NCBI RefSeq assembly: GCF_000001735.4
Contig: NC_003074.8
Coordinates: 17,429,261 to 17,493,260 of the forward strand
Source of the DNA: Arabidopsis thaliana
Lineage: Eukaryota; Streptophyta; Magnoliopsida; Brassicales; Brassicaceae
DNA length: 64,000 nt
Reading direction: 5' to 3'
The position numbers and the translations under genes are program-made. Under the pieces are notes generated by a model. It did no database searches and had not been told where the DNA came from. It saw only the letters and a program-made list of their open reading frames with translations. Below are positions 20,055 to 32,833 of this stretch, piece by piece. How positions within the stretch are numbered: position 1 is the first letter of the stretch; each line of letters begins with the position of its first letter.

Positions 20055-21298
20055 CAACTAGTTCAGTTCGCTTCCAAAAAAACAGCGACGTCTTCTCTCT
20101 CACGGCGATAAAAACAGAGAACCTTCCATTTGTTTCTTTGAGCGCGTGACCGGCGCGTGGCGGCTTAGTTAGCGCCGGCGTCGGTCCTCCAGTCTGGTTT
20201 TCTTTAGGGTTTCATTCTCTACTTAGTCTGGTTCGTTTTTAGATCCTGATTTGATGTTGGCAAGGTGAAGAATTTTTGGATCTTAGATCTGTAAGAGCCA
20301 TCGTTGTGGGCTTTGATTCGTCGAAGGTTTTGTGCGATCGGAACTCCCTTTTCTCTGTTTTGAGAAAATTATGGGTTTCTCCTTTGTTCTTGCAGATCTT
20401 GTTTCCGACGAAGGTTGCAAACGAAAGTTATGACGGCGGCTAATGTTATTGGTGGTCTGGCTCCTTCTTTGGGATAGGGTGGCAACGGTACACCGGTATT
20501 TTAGTGTTAGTTGTCTCATAATTGGGTTTTGCGCTTTCGTTAACCTTGTTCTCTTCATTTCTCTTTTGGGTTCCTATCCTTTAGTCTTCATTGTTGGCTT
20601 GTTGGTAGCGTTTATGGAATCAACTTTATTCTCAGTCTTTTGTGGTCTAGTATCTTGAACTCTTGCCTATTCTATGTCCTGCCGAGTTTGCTTGTTTCTC
20701 GATCCGATTCGTTCTCTTGCCGTCTCCAGTCTTCGGTTTGTTGCGAATTGTATGGGCTCGGTCCTTGTCTCTACGGTTTAGACTTGATCGAGGTCTCTCT
20801 TTTGCATTGGTGTCTTACTAGGCGTGAACCAATCTTGGTTTTGTTTGCTTCGATTTCGCCGTTTCCAGAAGTTGTGTGGGATTTCTAGTCGTCTCCCATT
20901 CTTGCTGGTATGGATGCTTTGGTTCTCTTTATTTGTGAGGTAGTCTTCATTTGGTATAGGAAGAGTCGCTATCCGGTGTCGTGGATTTTCTCGTCTCCAT
21001 TGGCTAGCCACTAATTCAAGCGTTTCTCGTTTTTGGATTGATAATTTGCAAGATGTTTGGTGCTAGATTCTGAGTTATGAGTTTTAATTCCCTCTGATGT
21101 TTGCTTTCTTAGCCGTCAGTGTTTTGACTTGTTTCTTTTGTAGTGTTGTTATTTGCTCCCCATTTTCTTGGACTTAGTTTCCTAGGATATCTTGTTATCC
21201 TTCGGGTTAGTTTTCGGGATCATGTATTGATCGTCGACTCCTTGTATTTCACCTAGTACTCATCAATGAAAATTAATCTTCCAGTGAAAAAAAAAAAA
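20055..21298 (+). mobile_element. Non-autonomous polyadenylated retroposon (Sadhu-like)
   Basis: A 1.24-kb insert with a 12-base A tail (about 21287-21298), bracketed by a 17-bp duplication AAATGTATATAATTGTT at 20038-20054 and 21296-21312 (sharing A's with the tail). It is far more GC-rich at its 5' end (GCGCGTGACCGGCGCGTGG near 20142) than the surroundings and has no open frame above 100 aa. A long perfect target duplication plus poly(A) shows insertion by reverse transcription using LINE machinery. Arabidopsis Sadhu retroposons fit this description, though they are usually nearer 0.9 kb, so the family name is tentative. It separates HSD2 from HSD3. Confidence 0.75.
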
Positions 21299-21851
21299 TG
21301 TATATAATTGTTATGGAATTTCTGTGTCCAGTCCATATTAAGCTTTTTACATATATATATAGCATCGACCGCGAAGTCCGTAACACCATCTCTTCTAGAA
21401 GACTCGGATTTCATTGGCAGAGGCGTATGCTCCTTTGGATCTGATAGTTAAAACACCAAATCTTGTGTAACTTTCTTGTATATAATGCTCTGTTTAACTT
21501 TCATTTTTTTTTAGTAATATTTACATTCCTAGCAACAAATATTTATTTATAGCAATTAATATATATTTTTAGTAATAATTACATTCCTAGCAACAAATAT
21601 ATATTTATTTTTTAACAAATACACAAATATATTTTTAGTAGCAATTAACCTATTTTCCTAACAAGATACAACAGAAGAATAAGAAAATAGTAGACAGATA
21701 GATCCACTTGCTACCATTTCCTCTCCCTGTAGCCTTCTGTGTCTATTAAAATAGACTTCACTTGTAAAGTAAAAGTTTGAACATTTTAACATATAAAAAA
21801 AAAAACCAAGTAGAGAGGTAAGTGGTGGTATTGGTTCTGCAAAAGAACATT

Positions 21852-23583
21852 ATGGATATACTTACCACCATTCTCAATCTTCTTCTTCCTCCTCTTACTA
21901 TCATCTTTCTCTTCCTGTTTTACCCATTTTATCTTTTGATCAAACTTGTGCTTTGTCTTCGTAAGAACCTTCACTTCGAAAACGTAGCCAGAAAAGTAGT
22001 TCTAATCACCGGAGCTTCCTCTGGCATCGGAGAGGTTAGTTAGCTTTGGATGCTATGCCCTTTTGTTAGTTAGTATATTTTTTTTACCAATACTAAGTAA
22101 CTGAGTAGATTTAGTCTATTATACTATTACTGATTCAAATATATGTGTGTATATACATAATATAGATCCGACATTGGTGATAGTGTTTATGGTTTTGTTT
22201 TCGAGGTCCTATTTTGTCGTGGAATCTCTTGCAACTATATGTGTGCTATTTGATCTATTTGATAATAGACGACTAAAAATAACTAAATGTATAGATCCAC
22301 ATAAATTGATATGATATTTGGTTGAGAACTTGAGATTGTTAATGTTCTTGTCTTGTTTGGTTGGAAAAAAATTAAAAAGCATGTGGCATACGAATACGCA
22401 AAGAAAGGAGCATATTTGGCTCTTGTTGCTCGAAGAAGGGATCGTCTAGAGATTGTAGCAGAAACATCACGTCAATTAGGATCTGGTAATGTCATCATCA
22501 TACCTGGTGATGTTTCTAATGTTGAGGACTGCAAGAAGTTCATCGATGAGACGATTCGTCATTTCGGAAAACGTAAGTACTCTAGCTAATATTTAAGTAG
22601 TAATGTAGATCATGGTAGACATAACAATACGTATATGGCATAAATAAAGTAAAAGTTATTTAGATTATCATACTAATCAAGTTATCTTATTTTAACAGTA
22701 GACCACCTGATCAATAATGCTGGTGTATTTCAAACTGTTCTTTTCGAAGATTTCACACAAATTCAAGACGCAAATCCTATAATGGTAAGCTTCCTCCAAC
22801 TTATATCAATGGTAATCCAAATTAAAGTAAAATCCTTACCTTAGTTGTGGAGTATATATGACTTTAATTGCTTTAGACTCAAATCAACAATTTCAAACTC
22901 TATATTGATTACTTCATCTAATTTGTGTATATAAGGACATCAACTTTTGGGGTACAACATACATCACCTATTTTGCAATTCCTCATCTTCGAAAGAGTAA
23001 AGGAAAAATCGTCGCGATTACATCGGGTTCAGCAAATATACCTTTGCCATTGGCAAGCATCTATGCAGTAAGATTTGTCTTTAGAGAGAACAAACAAATT
23101 TTTCTAACCTATTTATTATGTACATAATATTGATGTTACTTGGTTATTTTGGCAGGCAAGCAAAGCAGCCTTATTAAGATTCTTTGAGACATTAAGAATA
23201 GAGCTAAGTCCTGATATCAAAATAACAATTGTTCTCCCAGGAGTTGTATCAACAGATATGACCACTCCTCACTGTATAGAGAAGGTAAGTAATAACATTT
23301 GTACATGTAACTATATCATATACATGTTACACTATATTAATTCTACGTTTTCTGTTTGCTTTATTGAAAAATATAGTATGGTTCGGATTTTATTCTATCG
23401 GAATCAGTGAGTAAATGCGCAAAGGCAATCTTCAGAGGTATTGGCAGAGGAGAGACATACATAGAAGAACCATCTTGGATGAAATGGCTGTTTATAATGA
23501 AAAATGTATGTCCCGAAATCGTTGATTACGGACTTAACTATCTATTTGTTAGTTATCTAAAACCTTATTTCAAGCGTGATTGA
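21852..23583 (+). CDS. HSD3: 11-beta-hydroxysteroid dehydrogenase-like 3 (steroleosin-type SDR)
   Basis: Tandem paralogue of HSD2 with the same six-exon plan: 21852-22034, 22380-22572, 22699-22784, 22936-23067, 23156-23284 and 23377-23583, giving 309 aa. Exon 1 has one extra codon; the other exons are identical in length to those of HSD2. It has the proline-containing N-terminal anchor (LLLPPLTIIFLFLFYPFY), TGASSGIG at 53-60 and catalytic Ser184, Tyr197 and Lys201. The C-terminus FVSYLKPYFKRD is shared with HSD2. Most divergence lies in the region after the catalytic Ser (SGSANIPLPLAS against SATAIIPLQAAS), near where substrate would bind, so specificity may differ. Both genes read the same way and each should have its own promoter. 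Confidence 0.93.
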
Positions 23584-24410
23584 TCATAACAATCAATCCC
23601 AAATCTATAATCTTTTTAATAAGGGTTGTGTACTTGTCTTCCTATGATGACTATTTTTCAATAAAATGTATAATGGTTGTTTCGTTTGGTCTTTGGAAGA
23701 CGCATTTCGTGTCGTCATTCACCAAGGTTTTTAACCGCAAATATTTGACATTTGACACCTTTAAATAAGAAAAGAAAAAGTAACTTGATCATAGAAAATC
23801 TCATTAGCTTAAATAGATGTCATTTAGACATTTTGATCCAAGATCTCATCAGTACTGATCATATTGGATTATTGACGCTTATGAGTCCTAAACCAAAAAC
23901 AAAGCTATTGTATATGTAACATGTTATTAGTTATTGACATAGTATGGTCTAGCATTTGTTCGAGTCTTGTAGTAGAAGAATGACACGGCATGGAAAATAT
24001 ATCAGGATCGAGTATAATTGGCCACCCCTTAGAAGGTCATGTGCTTGTCCCGTGCTTAAGGTTAGAAACCATATGGACATAGTTCTTTCGATGGTTTGCA
24101 CCAGCTCTAGATCAGGGGTTCGAGGATGCGTAAGAAATGGTTCATGGAAAGTGAGACTAGTGTCCTCGTTTAAAACAGTACCATATTCTTAGTTCTATTT
24201 CGGTTTACCACATTTTTAGTGTAACAAGTTGAAATTAAGAATGAAAGCAAGATCTTGAACTGGTTCATTAAGGTCTCTTATAGATGAAAAAAATTCGATA
24301 GACAAAAACCACCTCAGAACTATCAAAACCCAAGAAACAAGGTTGCAAACAAAAATGTAGGACCAGAAACGATAAAATACACTCTTTTGAAGCGGTTTTG
24401 GACCAAGTGT
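23584..24410. other. Spacer between HSD3 and RPS20 3' ends
   Basis: Convergent 3' ends. A plus-strand frame at 23956-24192 (78 codons counted from a non-ATG start) has no recognisable domain and I do not call it a gene. Confidence 0.4.
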
Positions 24411-25183
<773 letters not shown>

Positions 25184-25448
25184 TTACACCTCTTTATCAC
25201 TCTGCAAAAGTCACATATATAAGAACAGATTCAATCAACACAGAACAAATCTCCCAACACAACTTCAACAAAAGATCGTATTTTTATCATTTATAGTTGC
25301 CGATTCATATAACCCACAAAAATTAAGGATCCAAAGAGAAAAAAAGATGAATATTTACCGTTTTTAAGCCGGGAGAGGATTTTTTGCGGTTGTGAATTTG
25401 TGTGCAACTGCGGAGGAAGGTGGTGAAGAAGGAAGACCTTTTATTCTC

Positions 25449-25456
25449 TAGGGTTT
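25449..25456 (-). promoter_or_regulatory. Telo-box of RPS20
   Basis: AAACCCTA read on the minus strand, about 270 bp upstream of the ATG and just upstream of the leader intron. This element is common in plant translation genes. Confidence 0.6.
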
Positions 25457-25459
25457 TAA

Positions 25460-28400
25460 TTAAAGTTTTCATTTTTGTTTTTACTTGAAAGCAACAAAAA
25501 CGGTGACGTTTTAGTTTTGGACCATAATATTTTTCTTTGCGTTGTTTGGGTTTGTGGAATCTAGGCCTGTCAAAAACCTGTTATGTTAGGCCCGCTCTAT
25601 GGTGTCGTTGTACGTCTTGGTTTTATATAGTTAACAAAAACATCCACTTCAAGTCTCCATCTATGTTTTGTACAAATGATTTCTTGATACAAAAAGGAAT
25701 GGGTACTATTCAGAATATATATTAGTGGGTGTAATTCGTTTTTAGGAGGGAAAACTTTCAAAGTTGTGGGTAAGAAAAGAGTCGTGCTCGCGTCAAGGAG
25801 TTTTTTTTTCTTCCAATAAGAAGTAGATCATGGCTTGAAACATAAAATGTTGAATGAGGTTCACATTTGTAGGAGAAGATGAATGAGAGTAATACCATTT
25901 TAATTTCGATAATCATCAAAATCCATGAAGAGGTTTGAGTGAGGAAAAGCTATGCCTTGAGTAACTGTGGCAGCTAAGGAGATCTTCCATAAAATTTAAG
26001 TCTCTCTTTAGTGAAAGTAGCGAGTCATTTTAATTCTGTCTAATTATCATACCAACAACAAATAGCAAACAAAAATAGAAAAGGCCGAGCTCAAAAAGCT
26101 TCATTATTTGCTTCCAAATCCAAACTTAAATTCTATAATTTATTGCCAGGACCGGTCGAAGTTACTTGATGTATAAAGCATACCAAAAAAATGTTGTTCC
26201 TTATGGCATTATCCATACTTAATTTTTTCTTGGACGGAAAAAGTTAAAAATTAATATTGTTATCAATTTATCCTACTTCCTACATGACGTATGTAGTTAC
26301 CTAGTTTAACATTGACATGTGACAAAGAATGCGATCTTCTTAGTCAAAAGAAAAAGAAAAAATAATGCGATCAATACTCACGACCACGTGAATCGGTGGT
26401 AGTGGCCTTCATCCTCCAACAGTTCTGACTTATGTCATATATGAAGTAACACAATATTTATTTTTGCTAATAAGTAATAAGTAACACAATATCATGTAGA
26501 AAAAGGGTAATAAAGTGATATTTTAGTTAATTTATAGTCGACTGAAATTAAAATGAGATATAAGAAAAGAGTTGAGTTCTGAATACATCAATTACAAATC
26601 TATATAGCAAGATATGGTATGGGCCGTATAGTAACTTTAGTAACCCCAGAACTTTATGGATCGCATTTACTCATCACATGCATATAATTATTGTTGCCTT
26701 CTCCATCAAATTTCGATGTGCCTTATTTTCTGAAAACATTTCTAATAGACTAATACTGAAGTTCAATAACACTTCGAGTCATGTAAAATACAAAGTGAAA
26801 CAAGTAATATATACAAGGAAAAAAAAAAAGTGAGTTTTTTCTTCAATTGTCTGACTAAAATAAGAGTTGCAATTGGAGATATAGTAATTTTTTACTTTAT
26901 ATAAAGTGAGATATACTTTTAAGATAAGAGTTGAGTTTTTTTTTTGGTAATGAGTTGAATTTTAAATAGAACCACTACAAAGTGATATATATGTCGGCCG
27001 CCGTATCGTAAGTTCGTGACCCCAAAAATTTATGGATCACAATTGACGCATCACGTGCATATAGCTATTGTTGGCTTCTTTGCATTTTGACGTGCCTTTG
27101 CAAGAAATTGTAAGAGACGTTTTAGATAAAGCGACACCAACAAAAATGAATATTAAAATTTTAAAACCCACTTAAGAAAGCAATGCTAATGGCATTAAGA
27201 TCGTTTTCAAATTTTATAACGGGATGTGAAACTCTGAATAAATTTGACGATTGAAAGATAGCATATTGAGATAAGTTTGAACTCTTAAATTTGACGGTTG
27301 AAAGAGGATTGAAGTAAGTGTGAGTTGTCCAAAAAAAACGGTAAGTGTGAAACTCTTTAAATTTAAATATTGAAAAAGAGCAGTGAGATATCAGATAAGT
27401 GCATGTGAAACCAAATCCCAGCTCCCAAACTAATGTATTATAGACCTTTTTTCTTTCCTTTGACCAATATATATATGTGTGTGTATTTATCTTAATTAAG
27501 TAGTTTAACTTGAAACAAAAATGTAATCATAAGATTCATTAGTCGCCAAATGAACAATTTTTTTACATGTTATTTTGTTAACATCACCTCTATTATTCTA
27601 TGCTTAATTTTTAACTTAATCTGTACATCTTTTTGTCAATAATTAATGAGATACATACATTAGGGTTTATCAAAAAAATATGAGATACACTAGTCGCCTA
27701 ATTTGGTTACATAGCATATCTTTGGACGTGGATCAGACTAATTAGAAGTGTACCTATTGTTGCAATTGGAACGATTTCAGGGTCAAATCCACTATCCATC
27801 TCTTTATGAATTTCATTAATTAGTCGCACAATCCAATTTCTATCTTTTGTTAGTTGCCGGGTGAATATAAAATACTTTGATATATTGACGTAAAGGCAAA
27901 AGATACTTTGCATGATAGTACAAATATGTATCCATTACAAATATGATATATCTATACGTATATTTTTTTTTTTCAAACACATAAAGCGAATAAAAATGAA
28001 CATTTTGTTAATTTGTGACTGATGGTGATGCTAAAATGTTTCATTCATATTGGAATGGAGATGTAAAATAAGTATACGTTGAAATGCCATAATTCCTTGG
28101 AAATGAATCGATGATAAAGATCAACCTGTTTTCATTATAACAACAATACAAAAGGTTAAACCATGTTCACACCAAAAGTCCATTCTGATGATCATTTACG
28201 AAAAATCCTAGATATTCGTTTGTTATTTTGTTCTTTTCATTCCCATGTTACTTTTTGGGTCAAGAAGAAGAAATGAATATAATTGCCATAGTACATTCTT
28301 AATACTTAATAGCAGACAATTCTGGTTATTTCCAACTAATAATCTAGACCTCAGTTGGAAAAACAAATAATCAACCAAAGCGTCAAAGTCAAAGCATATC

Positions 28401-28460
28401 AATTATTCTATTATTATAAACCCTAAGAAAAACCAAACGTACACCAAAGAGTACGTACTA
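25460..28460. other. AT-rich 3-kb spacer with old internal duplication
   Basis: No gene recognised. Segments 26553-26735 and about 26920-27100 are diverged direct copies (shared: AGAGTTGAGTT, ACCCCA, TTTATGGATC, CATCAC(A/G)TGCATATA and ATTGTTG(C/G)CTTCT). At 27230-27360 there are three weak copies of an AAATTTGACG(A/G)TTGAAAG unit. Both are decayed and of unknown origin. Confidence 0.5.
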
Positions 28461-28466
28461 GTCCAC

Positions 28467-28473
28467 TATAAAA
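28467..28473 (+). promoter_or_regulatory. TATA box of the PMEI gene
   Basis: TATAAAA, 62 bp upstream of the start codon, predicting a leader of about 35 bp. Confidence 0.65.
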
Positions 28474-28534
28474 ACTCAAAACCAACTCTTTACCTCTCCA
28501 CAAATATTATCTAAACCAAAACATTTCAAAAGAA

Positions 28535-29143
28535 ATGGCAAAACAAATATTCTACACTCTCTTTCTATTCCTCTTATCCACGGCTATTCTCACGGCGTCG
28601 TCCTCCGCCCCCAGAGCCGCAATAACTTCAAAACGTGCTATAAACTTCATACAAGCCTCTTGCAAAGCCACAACATACCCAACCGTATGCGTCAACTCTC
28701 TCACCGGTTACGCCAACTCCATCCAAACAAGCCCTCGACGTCTAGCCGAGACCGCACTCAATGTGACCGTGACTCAGGCCCAGTCCACCAAGGTCTTCGT
28801 CTGGCGCTTGGGGCGTTTCACTAGTCTCAAGAAACGAGAGATTCAAGCCGTTAAGGACTGCATCGAGGAGATCCATGATGCCGTTGACCGTTTGACCATG
28901 TCGATCCATGAAGTGAAGATGTGTGGTAGTGCTAAAGGTCGTGACCAGTTTTGGTTCCACATGAGCAATGCTCAAACGTGGACCAGCGCTGCTTTGACTA
29001 ATGCAAACACTTGCTCCGATGGGTTTGCGGGTCGGGTCATGGATGGGCGGGTAAAGAACTCAGTAAGGGCACGGATCTTGAATTTGGGAAGAGGAACTAG
29101 TAACGCTTTAGCCTTGATCAATGCTTTCGCTAAAAAATACTAA
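28535..29143 (+). CDS. Invertase/pectin methylesterase inhibitor (PMEI) family protein
   Basis: Single-exon 202-aa secreted protein. Residues 1-24 are a typical signal peptide (hydrophobic LFLFLLSTAILTA). The four cysteines of the PMEI four-helix fold are present as Cys43 and Cys52 (ASCKATTYPTVC) and Cys109 and Cys160; there is an extra Cys130. Family members inhibit pectin methylesterases or acid invertases in the cell wall, and sequence alone does not separate the two. The TATA box TATAAAA at 28467-28473 lies 62 bp before the ATG. A pectin methylesterase gene lies 7 kb downstream on the same strand. I recall this as the PMEI gene of the locus. Length is normal and no damage is seen. Confidence 0.9.
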   Translation: MAKQIFYTLFLFLLSTAILTASSSAPRAAITSKRAINFIQASCKATTYPTVCVNSLTGYANSIQTSPRRLAETALNVTVTQAQSTKVFVWRLGRFTSLKKREIQAVKDCIEEIHDAVDRLTMSIHEVKMCGSAKGRDQFWFHMSNAQTWTSAALTNANTCSDGFAGRVMDGRVKNSVRARILNLGRGTSNALALINAFAKKY

Positions 29144-29357
29144 ATAATGTAATACATTTTCTTTTTGTTCTTAATTCTGTAATTTGAGCTACGAATGTGT
29201 GGATCAGCTCGAGGGAAATTTTATTTCTTAAAATGTTTCATGCATAATCCGATGTAATTCTGGATAAATTTTGATTAAAAATGAATGTACAAGTATAACA
29301 TTGTTAAGTTAATACGCGTTTTTCTTTTTTTGCGACCAGCGATCTAAAATTGCGTTT

Positions 29358-29668
29358 GCAGAGATTTCTAGCAGTTAGACGTATAATTAACGTACTAATT
29401 CACTAGAAATACAATTAACGTTAGAGTCGTTGACGCCGACACATTCGTTGAAGTTTGGACGGTGTTGACTTTTGAGTGTAGATCTCACTCTAGACCATCA
29501 CTTACTATTATACCCCTTCTTAAGTTTAGAAAGTCCTCAACCTAACCTTAATCTTCTCACATAGATAGGCACATGTCTCTCCTGGACCACCGCCCTACCG
29601 TATAACGCCATCTCTCCATAGATAGGCCGTTGTTGTCTCAGAAGCTATGTCCTCATTTGTCAACCAAA
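29358..29668 (+). mobile_element. Short retroposon-like insert with target duplication
   Basis: About 311 bp between two copies of AAAATTGCGTTT (29346-29357 and 29669-29680), the right copy preceded by a short A run. This is the mark of LINE-driven insertion. No open frame and no clear pol III A and B boxes, so a 5'-truncated LINE end or an unclassified SINE are both possible. Confidence 0.5.
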
Positions 29669-30079
29669 AAAATTGCGTTTAAAGATTAATCACATTTAAA
29701 TTTTATGATGTTATTAGTTGTAGAATGTCAAGAGGTTTCAACTATAGTGAAAATACTTTCTGTAAAAAAAAATCTATTTAAAATTGAATTTGTTTAAATT
29801 TATCCATGTTACTATACATGAAAGAATTACTTTTTCTGAGATGCATACTGAATGATTTATTATGTAAAGTATTTTGTTTTCCGTCCATTACATCATCATC
29901 ACAGATACTTGATATAATCATATTACAAAATACAAATGACGATCAACCCATCGATCAATCTAGAAAAACGGCGAAATTGAAGAATGCTAAATTGATCAAA
30001 GGATAAACTTTTGGGCTTAAATAAAGTTTTGCTGAAAATATTTCGGGCTTATATAGGGCTGGCCCTATTAGACTACAAC

Positions 30080-32400
30080 TTTTTTTTTTCTTCTTTGACA
30101 GTAAACGACGACGTCTCCCTTTTTTTCTTTCTTCGATCTCCTTCTGCCAAACACTCTCTTCTTCTTCTTCTTCAATCTTCTTTCTTCGATCTCTTCTTTT
30201 TCAAAATCTCTTCTTTGATTGTGAGAAGCCATAAGTAAAGGTTCGATTTCTCTCTATATGTCTTTCATCTTTCTCATTTTTATATTCTCATAGATTGATA
30301 GATTCTCTATCTTTGGAATCTGATTCATAGGATTGGGGTTTAATGGTTTTCGAAGAAATCTGGGTTAAAGTGTGTTCGTGTGTTCTCTAAATTTGATTCA
30401 CTAAACGTGTGTTCGTGTGTTCTCTAAATTGAATTCTGTGTAGCTATGAACTTGTGAGTCGCTGTAAAATTGGATTTGAACTTGTGGGTCGATTCATGTT
30501 TTCTTTCACATTTGGGGAATCAGATTCTTCTTTTGGGTCTGTTTTTGTATGTTGAAGTGTCGATTTTCTATTAGTAGTTCATACATTCAGACATGTTATG
30601 TATGTGAAGTATCGAGTTTCAATTTGCTGAGGATTGCTTGAGAATTTGGCCTCTGTTGCTTCCGTTTATATCGGTGTTTTTGGGTTTCTATATCATTGAT
30701 TCTGCAACACATTGAACAAGACCAGAGACTACATATAAATGTCTTTTTGGTTGGATATGTTTCTGTTTGAATTTGTATGTTTATAGTTTTGACTATAGAC
30801 TGATCTTTATAGCTCACCAAGAAAAAACAATAAGGAAGGGACGAAATTTGTGTCAAGATAATTGCAGACGACTCTCCTCTGTCTCTCTTTTCATTAACAG
30901 CTTTTTAGTTTTGAAATATGGCTGGAACTTTGGTAAATTAGTTGTATATGTCTTTTTGGTCCAGAGTAGTATGATAGTGTGTATATGTTTACTCATTAGT
31001 GAGTCTGTGATTAAATTAGTTGACTGACCAATTAAATTCAACTTATTTGATGTCTTTTATACCGTACTTCTTGAATGAATCAGCTTTGACATTCTTTACA
31101 ATTCCTTGTGTTTTGCCTTAAGTTTTGCACATAAATTATGCCTCATGATTTTGGTTGAAAATGCAGGTGATTGAAATCTATAATAGGAGCTGCCATTGTG
31201 TGTTGAATGGGTATCAAGTTCTTCTTCTAAGTGATCCAAATCCTGCTTCCGATTAGCTCAAATACTTGGTAATAATTTCTTCTCTTTTCGCAGTTTCTAA
31301 GTGACCCTTTTATACATTTCGCACTTTACATAATTCGTCTGCTTTCTCTTTACCTCACAGACACAAAGAGTTCCTGCAAAAAGAGCTCAAAGAGTTTCTC
31401 TTTACATAATCCGGTGATGTACTGTCTTTCTTTCCTGTATCAGTTCCAACTCTTTGGTAAGATTTTTCTCTTGATTTTTAGTTTGTTTCTGAAACAAATT
31501 AGGTTATGTGTCTGAGTTGGTTTCTAGGGAAAATCTATTTGCTTTATATGTTAAGTCATCATCATATATTCTTTTGCAGACACTTATGTCTGCACTGGAT
31601 TTATTGATATTGAAGCTCCATAAGCACGAATTGATGATATTCCTGGCTTTGTTTATTGGAAATCGAGTTGGTTATGTTAACTTTAGGAGAGCTTGGATGC
31701 ATTAGCACTGTGACTATCTCTGTAGTATAGTCTCTGTTTGAATCTGGAAGTTGAGTAGGTGAAATTATTTAGTTCAGCTATAGAAACAAAAATGAATTGT
31801 TGACATTGATAGTTGAGACTGTTACTACGGCACAAAGCACTGATTAGAGCCTGTCAATAGAAACTAGTTTGATTCTTGGGGTTGGTCCACCACGCTGGAT
31901 CCTGACTCATACTGCATCTGTATTGCTACACTTGTACTCTTTTCGAGCTAGAATTGAAGCTGTTCTTAGGTTGAGTATTGAGTAGATGATAATTTAGAGA
32001 ACTTGAGATGTATGATATGTCACTCTCATTGGCTTCAAAGTTGGAGCTGCCTACTTGAATTTGGGTGTTCCTTGTTTCAGTTAGTATTTGCAGTACGTTT
32101 CTTCTTCTTGAGTTAAGATTCTTGGATTGTTACTTCTCATGAATACTCTACTTGTGATTGAAATTGTTGTCTTTGTTGGCGTATAGTTTACTTGTATTTG
32201 CAGTTTTGGTTTTATCTTGTGGAGTCCTATATTGGGTTGATATGAACTTGTTGCTTATCTTTATGCATTTAAAAGTAAACCTTTTCTATCTGAAACCGCA
32301 GGTATTTCAAGTGTAGTGTCTGATCTTAACCATAGAACCTTCTTTGAATTGGCATGATCCATACATTGTGAAAAGTAAATTATGAAGATTTGTCAACTAT
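30080..32400 (+). ncRNA. Possible spliced noncoding gene
   Basis: The segment looks like a transcription unit without a protein. GGGCTT and GGCCC motifs lie at about 30015-30070, followed by a long CT-rich leader (30110-30220) typical of Arabidopsis 5' UTRs. Plausible internal exons are about 31168-31269 (acceptor TGCAG, donor TTG|GTAATA) and about 31361-31413 (acceptor CACAG, donor CCG|GTGATG). T-rich intron-like sequence surrounds them. Open frames are all below 90 codons and unrelated to known domains. It could also be a decayed repeat. The call is weak. Confidence 0.3.
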
Positions 32401-32833
32401 CTGAAAATACAAACCAATGCTTAATTATTAAGATCCATAATGTTGATTGTTATTATGCTTTGGTTCTTATATAAAATTTTTTTCATGAAAATGGAAGTTT
32501 AAACAATGTGTTATAGGCACAACTATGGCCTAGTTGTGGATTTAACGAGTGCACTTACCTTTATCATTGCCGTTAAATTTGTTATTATATGAAAGAAAAC
32601 TCAAAATAATAATGTCTTATACTAAACTGATAAAAAAACATTTGGTATGGGTTTGTGACAGAATGGATCAAATCCCTCATCGTTGATCACGCAGATAATG
32701 TTATGTATAATAGATTTTTCTTATTGGGCCTATATGGGCTTCTTCTTTATGTCTCATGAGCCCAAATAACATTGCATAACTTTTAAAACTTTCTTTTCTT
32801 CGTTTGCACAGATTAGGCAAATCGATTCTCTCA

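Noticed and set aside
20283-21011. Open frames on both strands within the 20-21.3 kb region as protein genes
   Set aside because: All below 100 codons, overlapping on opposite strands, and inside a retroposon defined by target duplication and A tail.
23956-24192. 78-codon frame between HSD3 and RPS20
   Set aside because: It lies in the 3' spacer of two convergent genes and shows no recognisable domain.
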